NCBI RefSeq assembly: GCF_051622035.1
Contig: NC_135358.1
Coordinates: 1,242,501-1,306,500, forward strand
Direction of reading: 5' to 3'
Source: Arctopsyche grandis
Taxonomy: Eukaryota > Arthropoda > Insecta > Trichoptera > Hydropsychidae
DNA: 64,000 nucleotides
Below the pieces are notes generated by a model. The model saw only the letters and a program-made list of their open reading frames with translations, was not told where the DNA came from and did no database searches. Positions 13,239 to 27,700 of this stretch are shown piece by piece. The first letter of the stretch is position 1. Each line of letters opens with the position of its first letter. Made by a program: the position numbers and the translations under genes.

Positions 13239-13320
13239 TGTACACTGGAGTGGTCCTCACTTCGCCGAAAAATTTTGATTTTCTTTTAGTTTTCCAAAGT
13301 GAGGACCATTCTAATGTACA
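13239..13320. repeat. Small hairpin MITE
   Basis: TGTACACTGGAGTGGTCCTC and an imperfect inverse (GAGGACCATTCTAATGTACA) about 40 bp apart, forming an 80-bp hairpin. A related, longer, diverged pair (AGAGTGGCCCTCACTTT ... GTGCACTCTAAT) flanks 24690-24900. The rest of 12936-14325 contains no gene I can support. Confidence 0.65.
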
Positions 13321-14328
13321 CGATCTCGCAAAATGTGGAGAATGGCAACAGTTGAGGTTATCATCACCATCAGCCGCAACCTTAAACAGTGAATATTGAC
13401 TGGGAAAAAATATATAGGAAGAAAAAAGGAAAATGATTTGAAAGAATTTAATGGTACCTATTACATAAACCAACTATAAAATTGATACTTAATAAGAAAT
13501 TTTATTTTATTCATCTTACTTATTGACATATACTGGATTTGGAACTGTAGAACAGAGAATGGAATTTTAATATACATATGTACATATGTAAGAAATAGGA
13601 TTCATGGATTCCGAATAATAAATGTAATATGATTCATAACTTTTCGAAAGTACATATGTATATGCATGTTACAGTTAAAGCATATTTCAAGTGAAAATAT
13701 ATTTTCACCAATTCAAGCAGTGAAAATGTATCAAACAATAAATTGACAACGTTTAACTCTATAAATTTAACCCTAACAACCCAATCTTACTTACTTAACC
13801 TAACCTATTATAATCCTTAAATAATACCATTCCTAACAATCTATTATTCAATGAACAAAACCAACCCTGAAAATGTAACTGGTTATGATTTCACTGAAAC
13901 GTCAGTGATATATATTTTCACTTGAAATATAATTTCACTGTGACATATATGTACATATATAAACTGAAATATAATTTAAAACAATGTGGAGTGAAATCTG
14001 TACATCAAAATTGAACTTCATGAAATGTACAAATTTTCATTAAAAATAATACTTTGGTAATTAAGTCCATTGCACAAAGCTCCGTTCATTTTAGACAAAT
14101 GTGGCTATATTTCATTTCATGATATAAACATTCAATTCCTATTGATCAGCTGAGATGTTTTGACCGATAGGATCATTTGTCCTGAAATATTAAAGACTGC
14201 TAAAATAAGGAATATTCCATAAACAAATAGGTCTTGTGGAATTCCCATATTTTCCCACTCCATGTATGTATGTCCAAAATTATAGCTTGCCACCCATGTA
14301 CATGTAATGTTACGTCATGTTGGGTTAA

Positions 14329-14793
14329 AGGTCTGACCGCACTATGCGTCAAACGAACGATCCGACACTTCACAACAGTGTGCGACAATATTAGGTAAAC
14401 CGCACTTGAACGACAGCGATGGGACACTACGCAGTAAATTATGTCAATCATTTGTTCGGTACCTCGGAGCAAGATGGACGAAACGGACGCTGTTATAGTA
14501 TCTTTGATATGCGAGGAAGAAGAACAATCTAGAAAAACCAAAAGATTATGGCTACATGCTATTTCAAAGTCACGATATGAAGAAGGAGAATAATTGTCGC
14601 ATGGCAACCCCCACTCAACGACACCTTGCATCAAAGTTGGTCGAAAAGTGAACTTTGACGCAAGGTATCATTGTACGTCATGCGACTGTCGCGCAGTGCG
14701 TTATGTGTCATACAATTTCATACAAACAATATTTGGTCACGTACTGTTGTGAAGTGTCGGATCGTTCGATTGTCCCATAGTGCTGTCAGACCT
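14329..14793. mobile_element. Harbinger-like MITE 1 (465 bp)
   Basis: Begins AGGTCTGACCGCACTATGCG and ends with the inverse (CATAGTGCTGTCAGACCT). Flanked by TAA on both sides (14326-14328, 14794-14796). A 3-bp T-A type duplication fits PIF/Harbinger. It directly abuts the next copy. Confidence 0.8.
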
Positions 14794-14796
14794 TAA

Positions 14797-15191
14797 AGGT
14801 CTGACCACACTATGCGTCTGCGACACGAACGGCAGCGTGCGGCCAAATATTGTTTGTATGAAATTGTATGAGATATAACCATAGAAGTAGAATGCATAGA
14901 ATGGTCATTGTTAACAAAAGTACCGTCTAAAAGCGAGCCATCGAAGAGAGAGACGGAAAGTAAGAAGAGAAACAAGAGAGAGAGAGAGAGACGAAGTTTA
15001 GCAAACAATGAACAAACTCTGCCGCGCAGAGTTTTTGTAGCAACATTTTTGGAGGCTGAGAGCGATTCTATGCATTCTGCTTCTATGGATATAACGCACT
15101 ACGCGTCACGTGACAGATTTGCTTTTTGTATCAACTTTGCCGTGTTGTGTCGTGCTGCAGCAGTCGACGGCCGTATAGTGCGGTCAGACCT
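14797..15191. mobile_element. Harbinger-like MITE 2 (395 bp)
   Basis: Same inverted ends as MITE 1 (AGGTCTGACCACACTATGCG, TATAGTGCGGTCAGACCT), flanked by TAA, with the left TAA shared with MITE 1. Its middle has an AGAGAG run and the words CTTCTATG/CATAGAAG as a further inverted pair. Confidence 0.82.
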
Positions 15192-15538
15192 TAAGTGTTC
15201 AAAACGTGATTCACATAACCTAAAAATTTTGCGTTTTGTTTGATATTCAATTTGCACAGCTTTGAAACGATGAATGGCCGTTTGGACCATATAAATATGT
15301 ATGTAGTTTGTACCACGTTGGTTGAATTTTACCGGAAAGCACATGTCGTTTATAACTACATAGAACTTCTTATTCGATATGATACTTAACCTAGTGAACT
15401 CGATTCTCTCAACACACTACCTTTCCCCCCCATCATAACATGATAGTGCCCATCTATAAATCTTCCTACCTCCCCTCACATTATTTATACAATTTTATAT
15501 GTATGTACTAATGTTGTGTTTCGTTTGTTAATTTGCAG

Positions 15539-15878
15539 TGTGCAATTTCACCGTTCACGATCGCTGTATCAGTCAGGTGGTCACGCCATGCTCCAGTATC
15601 GCTCCCAGTCTTATCAAGGTAAACATTTTAATTACATTTTTTTTACATCATTCTCCATAATGATTCTTATCGTTCATGACTCGCTATGAACACGTGTTGT
15701 GTGGGCTTTGTTTTATATGTTGTTTTTTTTTTTTAATTTTAACACAACTGAGAATATTTTGTGGTGTGTTTTCAGAACCCGGTGGCACACTGTTGGTCTG
15801 AGCCAGGACATCATAAACGGAAATTTTGTACAGTTTGTCGAAAGCGTCTTGATGAGACAACATCCCTACATTGCATGA
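15539..15878 (+). CDS. DGK theta exons: end of C1-1 and start of C1-2
   Basis: Two exons (15539-15618 and 15776-15878) with a 157-bp intron. The first encodes CNFTVHDRC..., the C-terminal half of a zinc-binding C1 domain; its opening HxF and paired CxxC must come from an upstream exon that I could not find in the window. The second encodes [14 protein letters not shown] and CxxC, opening the second C1 domain, and ends in phase 1. A 179-bp Harbinger-like MITE lies only 23 bp beyond the second donor site. Confidence 0.9.
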
Positions 15879-18689
15879 GTAAGTCAAACTGTCAACCCTG
15901 AAGGTCTGACCGCACTATGCGTCTACGACACGAACGGCAGCGTGCGGCCAAATATTGTTTGTATGAAATTGTATGAGATATAACGCACTACGCGTCACGC
16001 GACAGAGTTGCCTTTTGTATCAACTTTGCCGTGTTGTGTCGTGCTGCAGCAGTCGACGGCCATATAGTTCGGTCAGACCTTGAATGTGTATTTTCTTTTT
16101 GTACCACTCTAAAACCATCAGTTGAGCAATTATTTGCTGGTTGAAGTAATTTAGATTAAAATCAAAGATTTTATTCGATTTTCTCGATGATTACGAATAC
16201 GTGTAGCTGACAAGGTGTAGGTAGTCAAAATCTCCTATCAAGGCTTGCTGGGCTTTTGTCTTACAATAATTGAAACGATTTCATACAAAATCGACATAGC
16301 CAAAAATCAACTTGCCCATATATATCTTAATCCATTCCCACTTTTCATTATATTTATATGATCCGGAAAGCAAATGACAAAACTCTTTCTCAAGGCAGCC
16401 ACGAGGTCCTCATCCTGATTCCCGTTTCCTCAATTTAATTCGTTAACTTTCAAACCATATAAATATGTATTACACATTAGGCTTTGGTCGACGCATACAG
16501 TGGTATTTGGCCTGAAAACCTGGCCAAAAATATTTTTTTAATGTTTTTTAGCGGAAAAAAGCTTTCAGTACTATTACATGCTATTAACGATTGTAAACAA
16601 TCTTAAAATTGTTGATAATTTTTCGAAATTCACTTTGGGGCCACTTTGTAACAGTTACTAGTTTTTTTCTTCTAAATCTTTGAATTTTTGAATAAAAAGG
16701 TTTTAGGTGCTTCCTCTTATTATATGATGTATGTAGATGCCTTTGGGTCATAGACATGACAGAATCCTCAGAAACTGGAATATACCTATAAATATGAATC
16801 TCAAACCTATTTTTTTTTATTTTAAATCAACTGCACATTTGATTCTATCCGATGTTCCATATTAGGGTTCTTTTAAAATTTAATAACTTCTTTACCTTTC
16901 TAAAACATAATCCAAATAATTTAAAGCTACTATTCAATATTCAACATTCGAATATTTGGTAACCCTAAATATAAATAAAGAATAAAAATAAGTAAAAAAT
17001 TGGAGTTCCAAAATACGTTAAATTATTATTGATTATTTTTTTAATGGGCAAATTCGGGCAAACTTTGTTTTACTAGAATAAAAGTAGAGATCCTTAAGTT
17101 TTACATCACATAGATTTGATTCGGCTACAATAAGCACAATACGTTTAAAAACATCAATTTGTACAATGGAAACCTAAGTGAAAATAGTAGGGTGTGTTGA
17201 CAGATTGAAACATGTAAAATAAAATTTTAAAAGGAATGAAACTAGTGTGCATATCTGGTTCAACATCTATACTAAGTTTTTCTACCAAAAATGCTATTTG
17301 CATAAAAATAATCGCAACGAAATGTTGTTTAACAACAAAATGCCGCGAACAAAAACAAGCTTATCACACAAATGACAGGATTCGACTGCGACTATATTTG
17401 GCTAGTGAGGACTTCGCATTTTAACGTATTTACCTATTTTGGGACCCCAACATAAACTCAATTTTTGATTTTTGGCTGGCTTTTGAGGCCAAATACTACT
17501 CTGTGCGACGTCCATGCTTCAATTCTATATGGACAATCTTAAGTTTAAACTCAGCTAGAAGAATCCTTTCTAGATTTTTTTTTATTAAATATATAATTTT
17601 TGGGTGTACATAAGTCTTAAGCGTATTTAAAATATTGTTTTGTTTCAAATGTAATGACAAATTACTTTTGAAATAAAAACTAAACTGTAATTATGAACGA
17701 AACGTAGGAAAAATGAAAGGCGTAGTAAAAGTTCGGTAGAATAGAATTTCGAGAAGATTTTTAAATACCCATCTCGAATTTTATTTATACGCGTCTAAAG
17801 GGCACGGCACTTCTCGAGGCCGTTCGTTCGTTCGAAGATCGAAGCATCCTTGATTCTATAAATAAGTTTTGCAGAAAGCCAGTTGATTTCCTTCCCGCTT
17901 AAAGTAAAGTTAATGACAGTGATGAGTTACCTATGTCCGACACTCCTCTTGTTCTCACCGCTGACGGATGACACTCACCCTAAAAGTGAAACTCCTCAAC
18001 TGGAAAACAGCCTTTTCGATCTGCAATAAATCCTGATTTCAGTCTCTCCTCTCTTTTCCACTTCCCATCACAAATATTTTTCCTTCTATTTTTCACAAAC
18101 TCTCCCATTCTAACTCTTACAAACTTATCAATAAAAAAAGAACAACACACTCAAATTCGCTTAATTCGAACACCTTTTGTTATGCGAAAATATCCACGAT
18201 CAATTTGGTTCAATCATTCAATTATTCGTATAACGAGCTGGCTATAGATAAATATTTAAAAAAGATCCAATTGAAAAATACCATCTATATATGTATATAT
18301 AAAATTGAATGTCTGTGTGTGTGTCTCGAATAGGCTCCTAAACCACTGAAGCGATTACGATGGAACTTTCAGGATTTGTTGTATGTATGTCAGGGAAGAT
18401 TACTGTGGAAAAAAAACGGGAAAAAACCTCAATTTTACTGACGCGAAAGTAAAGCTTTCAACGCATCACGCCTCGAGTGTGACAATAATCGCGCCACGCC
18501 TACCTCGCACTCGAATGTACTGACCATTCAGGGCTGTACAGGAAACACACAGCGGATGACCCACGTCAACAAATATATATAAAATTGAATGACTGTGGAA
18601 CGGGAACGAGAACGGGAACGCGAACAGGAACGAAAACGGGAACGGGAACTGGAACGAGAACGGAAACATGCCGGGTTCAGCTAGTTATA

Positions 18690-18761
<72 letters not shown>

Positions 18762-21700
18762 TTAAACATTATCAACAAAAATACTTATATTATCATACAG
18801 ATCCATTAAATGCCTTAAAAGCCCACCCCTACTATCGCCTAAGATGCTCACGTTTGGGCCATACATTAGGGTTGCCAGGCGTCCCGATTAATCGGGATTG
18901 TCACCGGTTTTAAGCCTCATGTCCTAGTGTTTCGAAAGAAACTTTCGGGACGTTCAAAAGTCCCAGTTTCAAATTTTTCTATTATGCATACTTTTTAAGC
19001 AATTTCAAAGGGACAAATTGATGGATTTAATGAAGAAGTAGCAAATTTTTATGAAACATTGACAGATTATTTGAAACAATGGACAATACCATTAAAAAAA
19101 TATTCTGTGTTTTCCTGGATGAGCTTGGGAAAAATACCAGAATGGCTAGATATTGAAAAAACAGTTGAAGACACATATTTGTTCAAACAATTTGTTACAT
19201 CAAAAATATATATTAAAGAGAGAATTACAAGCTCCAAATTGGAATGGAAAAATAGCTGTAGAAAAGTGGGTAGTTAAATTATATTCTCGAATATACTCGT
19301 TAATTGAGATTCAATGGACTAATGAATGAAATAGACTTTCTATAGATTTAGTTGAAAGTATTCTACAGTGCATTGAAAACTATGATTTTAATTGTTGCCA
19401 AATGTATAATAATTATTTGAAAAAACTAAGTGCTCTAATAAGTGTGTGAGTCCCGGTTTGACTTGGAAGAAATCTGGCAACCCTAACATACATACATACA
19501 AACATATATCGGGTGATTTAGAAGAATATGGGTATAGGCACATTTTTAATAATTTTTCATCAATCCTCAGCTGATCCAAATGCGTTATACATAGATCCAA
19601 AGGACGTTGAATCTTAATCTAGGCAATGGGTGTTTCTCAAAAACTAACCGTATAATCTCTACTTCACAATATTTTTAAAAGGGGCGACTTTTTGTACTTC
19701 GTCTAAGGGCAACACATAACCTAGAGACGTCACTAGGGGAAGGCACTAATGGATCCACAATGGTGGCACGAGGTCAAAAGCCATCACCCTAGAGGACTAC
19801 ATAATGCATATATGTGTGTACATAATAATTAAAATTCGCATTCGGCGTTTAAAAACGGAATTCAAACTGTGGCGGCTCTACGACATGGTCGAGTTTCGGT
19901 CACCATCCTGCGAGTTGGGACCAACTCGACCATGTTGGTCTGTTGCTACTTTACTTCCTTCCCACCCATCATATTATGGTGCGTACGCACCAAGCCAACG
20001 AACGGCCCACAGGCCAACTTTTAAAACCAGTAGCGTACAAAATATCGAAATAAAAATTAAATTTAAAAATTGAAATTAAATATCAAAATTAAAACTATTA
20101 TTATTATATTAAAATTAAATTCAAGTATCAAAATAAAATTATAATCATTATATTAAAATTAAAATTAAATATTGAAAGGTAAAACAGAACATGCACAATT
20201 TAAATAAATTTTCGAGATTGACCTAAAATTAGATCATCAACAATCACATACAGGTAATCCTCGACTTTTGTTTGTCGAAGATGTTTTGACTTACGAAGAT
20301 ACGCACTAAGATCGAAAAAAAATCAAAGAATTATTATTTTTACTTCCCTGTAATGCGCAGTTACTGAGAATATATCATGTATTAGTATGGGTGATCCAAC
20401 GATTTTTGCTAACCCGGGGTGTTGTCGGTCACATCAAACGGATTTTTTTATTCTTCAATTGTTTCTCTCGTCGAAATAAATCAAGTAATTAAATCATTTC
20501 AGAGGTAAAATTTATCGGATAATGTGTGATTATTAATTTTATTTCGACGAAAGAAAAAAAAAACCCTTTGACAAATCACCGACATCCGACACCGCGTTTT
20601 TTTATAAATTGGTTTTTTTTTATCGATCATCCACGTGGAAATACAGTAACATCTCGTGACGACTTTAACAATATTTTTTTTCGCTCTTAAGCAGAGAAAT
20701 TATAATATTTCTCTGGTTTAAAATGCGTATCGTCGTAATTCAAAACATTGTTGTAATTCAAAACATCAACGATGATCTAATTTTAGCTCAATCTCGCTCT
20801 TTAGCTTGATTTTGATATTTAATTTCAATTTTAAAATTTAATTTTTATTTCGATATTTTGTACGCTACTGCTGGTCAAAAAGTTGGCCCAAAATCGTCGT
20901 TGGTTTAGTTTGTAAGCACCATTAAACAGTTGTGCCTTAACAATTCCGTCGTTTCACTCCATACGCCCCATAAAACTAATAAAATTATATGACAATAAAT
21001 TAATAATATAACTGAATATATGTACGTCTTATTTTTGAAAAAAATGTATATAATAAAAATTAGAAATGCAAATTTCCTGGATCCGCCACTTGGGGTAGGG
21101 CTTGGGTAGGGATAACTGATCGAGTCGCGCCGTGCCCCTGTGCACGCGGCTTCGTGCTATAGCGAAAAGTCACTGAAAGGCAAATGTTGAATGTTGTTTT
21201 TGATGTTTCAGTATGCGAGTATTACGTGCACAGCGAATGCGTGGACTTCGCGGCAGCAGACTGTCGAGAAAATGCCACGTACGTGCCAGAAGTCCGTTTG
21301 GCGGACGTGCGGCATCGCCATCACTGGCGCGAGGGGAATCTGACCCCCGCCACCAAATGTGTGGCCTGCAGGAAGGCCTGCTGGTCGGCAGAATGCCTCA
21401 CTGGATATCGCTGCGAATGGTGCGGTATCACCGTAAGTATACCCTCACAATCACATCTCACCATATTAGTAAAGTAAGGCCCGCTTTAAAGGTCAAAGAA
21501 TTTGACCCTCAAAGCCCTCAACATGAGGCCACCCCCTCTCCCCCAACGAATTCAGTCTGAGAGACCCTTTCGTCGGAGAACAACCACACATCATTGCTCT
21601 ATATAAAAAAAAAACCACACTGTGCTTAACCAAGTACAAAATAAACAACAATATTCAAAACGAAAAATATTTGTAGCGATTTCTTAACAATTTTCTTTGC

Positions 21701-24700
21701 GGTCAATTGAAATTGCCGTACGTAAGGCAGTCCCAGCAACCCCAGTCCAAAAATTTTGCAACAATTAATAGCATAAAGACGATGAGAATATTTTGAGATT
21801 TTTTTCTAACTTGAAAATATTTTTGGTATAAAAAGAGGTTGGTTACCCTATTCAAAAAACTATTATATTTTTAATTTTGCAATAATTTATATCACAAAGA
21901 TATAAATGATTGCAACAGTCGGAGAGCATGGATGCAAACCATCACAGTCTCCCGCTGTCAAACAACAAGACGCTAAAGACTGTAATCTCCGTTTCCCGTA
22001 TACGTGTTAAGGTCCGATTCCAAATAACGCAACAGTCGCAACCATCCCCACAAACGATAATCTTTAATGTAACAATGTTCCTATTTTTTATTTTAATTCA
22101 AATTCAAATGGTCAGCAACTGTAGTAAGCATGGCATTGAAAATGGTTTCTTAAATTGAAAAAAGTGCCGTCTTTCAAAGCATATTTTGGATGGTAAACGG
22201 ATTATTGCGCAAATTTCGATCGCGTGCACGACAATCGTTGGCACAAAAATCGCGAATACGGAATATCTGGCACTCGAGTTCTCGTTAGTACAATATGGAG
22301 TTTTTAGGTGCCAGATGTTCCGTTAGATGTTTAGTGACGTGCGCAAGATCGCCTTTTGCGGAATAATCACCGAACCATTTTGGATGTATGATTTTTCTTA
22401 GGGCTTTTTATTGTTCATAGGTTATTCTAATAGATGTTAATCTACTGATCATTATCTATTTTGTTTTTGAGCTTTTTTTCATGTTATGCTGTACACTAAC
22501 ATTAAAATAAGATTCTGTAATGTGGACGTGTTTGTAGAGGGGTCTCCGAAATCGGAGTGAAGACGCAGTAGTAGTAGTAGAGTTAGTTTATTGTTGTTTA
22601 CCCAGTCGGCCCACCAGCTCCGAATGAATCACGATCCAAAACCAATCAATATTTATACCCATGGGGTACTTTCCGCATAGAGATCATTGGTTGATGGGTC
22701 ACGAAACCTTATTGGTTTTTGTATGTGGCACTTTTGGTGGTTGACGAGCGCTACTTACCTAATCTCTACATTACAATACTAACAACAACACAAAAATAAT
22801 CGATAGATTGAAAGATGTATTGTGAACATAATTTATGAACAATAAAAAGCGATGCGGTGCAAACGATCGACAAGCGCCAGAGAGACTGAACCACAGATTA
22901 ACGACACGTCTACCTTATGCGTGCGCACTGCTCGCACTGACACTAAGCGAAATCTACCCGTCCCGACATACCTACCCTGTATACGTTCTGTGCTTCTGAT
23001 ACTTTAGTTCCGAATTTTGCCTTATTAAACTCGCCATAAAGATCCAACTCAATTTTAATAATTACCATTTTAATAATTGCGTCTGTGCAAATCGAAAGGT
23101 TACTCGTCATCTGATGTGCAATCTCGTCTTGTCGAGAAGTCGAGAAGTCGAGAATTGGGTTTAAAGCGGCCATCCAGTTAATCTGTGGTTCAGTCTGTCT
23201 GGTGCGTGTCGATCGCTTGCACCAAACCCAAAATATGATCGATAGATCGAAATATGTATTGTGAACATAATTTATGAACAATAAAAAGCATTGAAAAATT
23301 AAATTTAAACAAGATATAAGTAAACATATGTACACATTTTAGTTAAAGTAATTAAAATCACTCCCATCAATCAGATTTTTTTTATGTCTAATCGGAATTT
23401 AATGTTTCAAGTAGCTTCGCTTATTATTCTTTCTTCAATTTTGGTTTATGTTAGTAAATGCTTTTAAATGAAGTTTATTGAAAGTTATAAAAACTTCAAA
23501 ATCCAATAAATCACCTATGACTATATTTGTATGGGCTAACTACTGTTACAGTTTCCCATATATCATATTATTATTTTTATTGTTCTGTCCAGTTCTTAGC
23601 AGTGTTGACTCTTTCACATATTAAATCAATGTGTGTGGTGGATTTCAGTGTCATGGAGGATGTCGTTGCCTTGTGTCGCTCGAGTGTACGTTCGGGATGC
23701 TGCAACCCATATACCTACCTCCGCATGCTGTCTCCGTACCTCGAGCTCCCGTACCCCTAGAAGCTCTCATTGGAGTACAACCACGACCGCCACCAATTCA
23801 AAGGGAATATTCATGCCGTAAGTCAAACAAATATCATTTTTATTTTTCACACAACCCCCCCTACCCTGCCCAAATCACAAAAAGAGTCAAGTTAAAAGCA
23901 AAACTTCCACAATGCATTTTTTTTATTTCACTGTAGGTATTGCACATCCAATATGAAAGTAATTGAAATAATATATATTTTTCGCATATGTTTATGACTA
24001 TAAATATTGTATGACTTATTGAGATATTCTCCTCCCTGTTTTTTTTTCTTATACTTTCATTCCAATTGTGGAACTTTGTCTATACAAATGTGAAATTTTT
24101 AACTTTTTTTTCTAAATTTTATATACTATACAAAATTGGTTTGATATAAAAAAAAAAGGGAAAGGCATCTGCGGAAACGAATAGATGGCTATCCAAACAC
24201 TAAATTTGATCCATGCATAGTCGACGTGATCCGATTGATTGATTGCACCTCGTTGCGGTTCATGTCATTTGACTTTCCCCAGTAATGAAGTATTAGAACG
24301 ATAAGCGCATGCTTTTTTTTAGTCCATTTAATACTTTCAATGTTGCATCATTCATTTTTCTTATCCGTTGTTTGAAAAATTTTCGTCGACGGTGGCTCGC
24401 GCCGACGGCATAAATTTTTAAGTTTTTTTTGAGCTTCGTGCCTATAAATGTCATAACAACCAAAAAAAAACCTCATTCATTGTATGCGCATGTACGATGG
24501 TGGTAAATATTATATATATATTTATATACTGAATGTCTATCTATTATGGCTTTCCGTGTGCCTCGCCTCTTTGTCGTTTAATATAAAACTTACAAAAAAA
24601 TGTTCTTTATTATTATTAATATATTGATGTTTTTTTTTATTTAATTCTTATAATCAAAATATTTCTATATATACATATAATACATACATATGTACATCAG

Positions 24701-27700
24701 AGTGGCCCTCACTTTGCTAGATTTTTTTTCTTTTTATTATTTACAATTAGTACATATGTATCTCATAATATTATTTTCTTTCTGACTTGAAAAAAAATAG
24801 CATTGCAAAAGTCTAAAAACTTTGTTTACAATTATTAGAAAAAATAATAAATTGCAACCCAAAAGATTCATTTTTTTACCTTAATGAAGTGCACTCTAAT
24901 ATAAATACATACATATATTAAAATGATCATCATTTTGGCGATAATTTTAGTTTTTTTTTCAATTTTCTAATAAGCACAATAATTCTCTTAATGCTTCATA
25001 GTCCGTTTTTTATTTTAGGGATGTAATTTTATCAAAAATAATTTAAAAATCATCTCAACCTTGAAAGGGCGCAATTATTTGATTTCTTCAAAAAAGTTTA
25101 AAACAAAAAATTAAGTAAATGTTAAAAATAATCTGCATACCTAAAAGAAAATAATTAAAGCAATGAGACTTTTACCAAAAGACTTGTATTTATAAGAAAC
25201 CCAAAAAAATTTAAAAATTTCCTGCAAAATCAAGGCCACTGTAATGTATATATGTATTGTACGTTTACTTATCATTTCCACGAAAACTCCGACTATTTCA
25301 TCCCAATTTTTCAATTAAATCTCACGTTAACGTTTGAAGTCAATATAAATAACAATTCAATATTATGATGATAATAATAGTACACGGAGGCTTAGCGCAT
25401 TGCATATACATATGTATATAGTTTTGATTGTATCTTTTTGAAAGACATACATTTTAGCCTCGTCTAAAAACTACACCGACGAAAATTAGCATTCTTTTAC
25501 CAGCATTCTGTGGTTTGCACACACTGAGTACGTCGCTTTTGTATACTTGATCAAACATTCACATTATATCCCTATACTATTATACGTATACATAGCAAGC
25601 TTTGTTATTTTGCTATCACCGTAGTTTATTGTTATACATATACATATCTTTGGTTTTGTAAAATGTACCCGTTAAAATTTGCCAAAATTAAATTGACAAC
25701 TCTTACATACATAAGTAGTGCTGAATTCATATCGAATAGTGTACTTTTGAATTTTATATTTTATATGTACTATACATACCGTATTATTACACATAGTAAC
25801 TCAATTTAGTGAATCGAATATGAATTATTAATAATATTACAATTGTGTCCCTGTCATATATGTACGTAAATAAACGACACATTTTTACTATGCATAGTTT
25901 TAGTTATTTTTATGCATATTATATAGATTTTAAAAAGTGACATGTCAATTTGAATTTCATATAAATAATATGTCAAGATTGATGTTTGTAATAAATTTCC
26001 AATTCCAGAGTGAAAGTGTTATTGTTAAATTTGTCTTAAGTGTAATATGTTGAAATTTCACCTTGTATTTCATATTACTACTATCAATTAGTAGTGAACA
26101 AGAGCACTATGTATTGTGAATACAAAATTTGTTTTTAACTGTTAAAATCCAAGTAAATTTCATGTTAAAAATTTCGATGCGGTGCAAACGATCGACAAGC
26201 GCCAGACAGACTGAACCACAGATTAACGACACGTGTACCTTATGCGTGCGCACTGCTCGCACTTACACTAAGCGAAATCTACCCGAAGTCCCGACATACC
26301 TTCCCTGTATACGTTATGTGCTTCTGATACTTAAGTTCCGAATTTTGCGTTATTAAACTCGCCAGAAAGATCCAACTCATTTTAATAATAGCATCTGTGC
26401 ACATCGAAAGGTTACTCGTCATCTGATGTGCAATCTATCATTCGTGAAGTCGAGAATTGCGTTTAAAGTAGCCATCCAGTTTATCTGTGGTTTGCACCAA
26501 ACCCTAAAAATTTACATTTTAAATATGACAATTTATGAGTATACTGTAAATTAAAACAACTCAACATTGTCTCTTAAGAGGGCTGTACACCCGAAACCTT
26601 AATTTTGTTACCGTTCCTTTCTTCGATATATATATATATTGAGTGTATGTATATATTGAGTGAATGCGACAGTTGCGCTTCGACCAGATAAACGTATTTT
26701 AAATTGACAAAATCGAGGTTTCGTATTCTCCTATTTTCTCCTCCAAAACTGGACCAATTTTTAAAAAAATTTCATCATCGGTATGAGAAAGATACTTTCT
26801 GTGCATCTATCGGCGGAATTTTTTTTAAATCGACCGTTAAATAAGCACGCTGGACTCGTTTAGTGGGTGTAAAAAAGAGGCGATTTTATAGATGTTTGGC
26901 GGCTCCTAGCTCCTATAAAAAATAATTAATCAAAAAAATAAAACGATAGAGGCACCCCAATGGTGGATATCCATAGCATATTAAAAAATAATTTCTCTAG
27001 TGCCATAATTGAGGAAGGGAGAAGTATAGTACGTTTGTATGGACAAGGCGCTGCTGTCCAGCCCTCTTAATGGTTAAGCTCTTTTTCGAAGCCAATCTTA
27101 GATTATTACTATATTTATCATTGAAAATATTTCAATTTGGAATATGCTGACCTAAAAAATTAAGTTCCTTGCCATGGCTAAGAACAGTAAAATTACTTAC
27201 TTTGGACAAAAAGTTGAGCCGGATTTATACAGAATTTTTCCTTAATTTCAAAAGTGGCCATAACAAGTGGTAATATACTTATTTATTTATTCAAGATAGA
27301 CATATTTCACAATGGTTTTCAGCACATATTACATTTCACTTCAGCCAAATTTGATTGGACAATTTCATCTCAAAATTGACAGATCTTGACTAGTTCAATG
27401 AATGTTGCTTTTTAAAATATTTATAATAATACATTAAGATAGTATATATCCAGTACGCCTATACTATTATAAATATCATACATCAAGTTCACATTATTGA
27501 GATACTGTTGTTAATACACCGGAGTGAGAATGTGTATCGGTGTGAGAGAGCGACGTGCACTAGCGGCGAGTGTGAGCACAGACAGATTAGAATTAGATGA
27601 AAATGATGTATCATAATGAGGGGGGCGCGGGATGTGAGTGTGACATGGGGCCCACGTGTTACAGCGGAGCTGCGCTCGCTGTCTCGGTGGGGCGTAGGGG

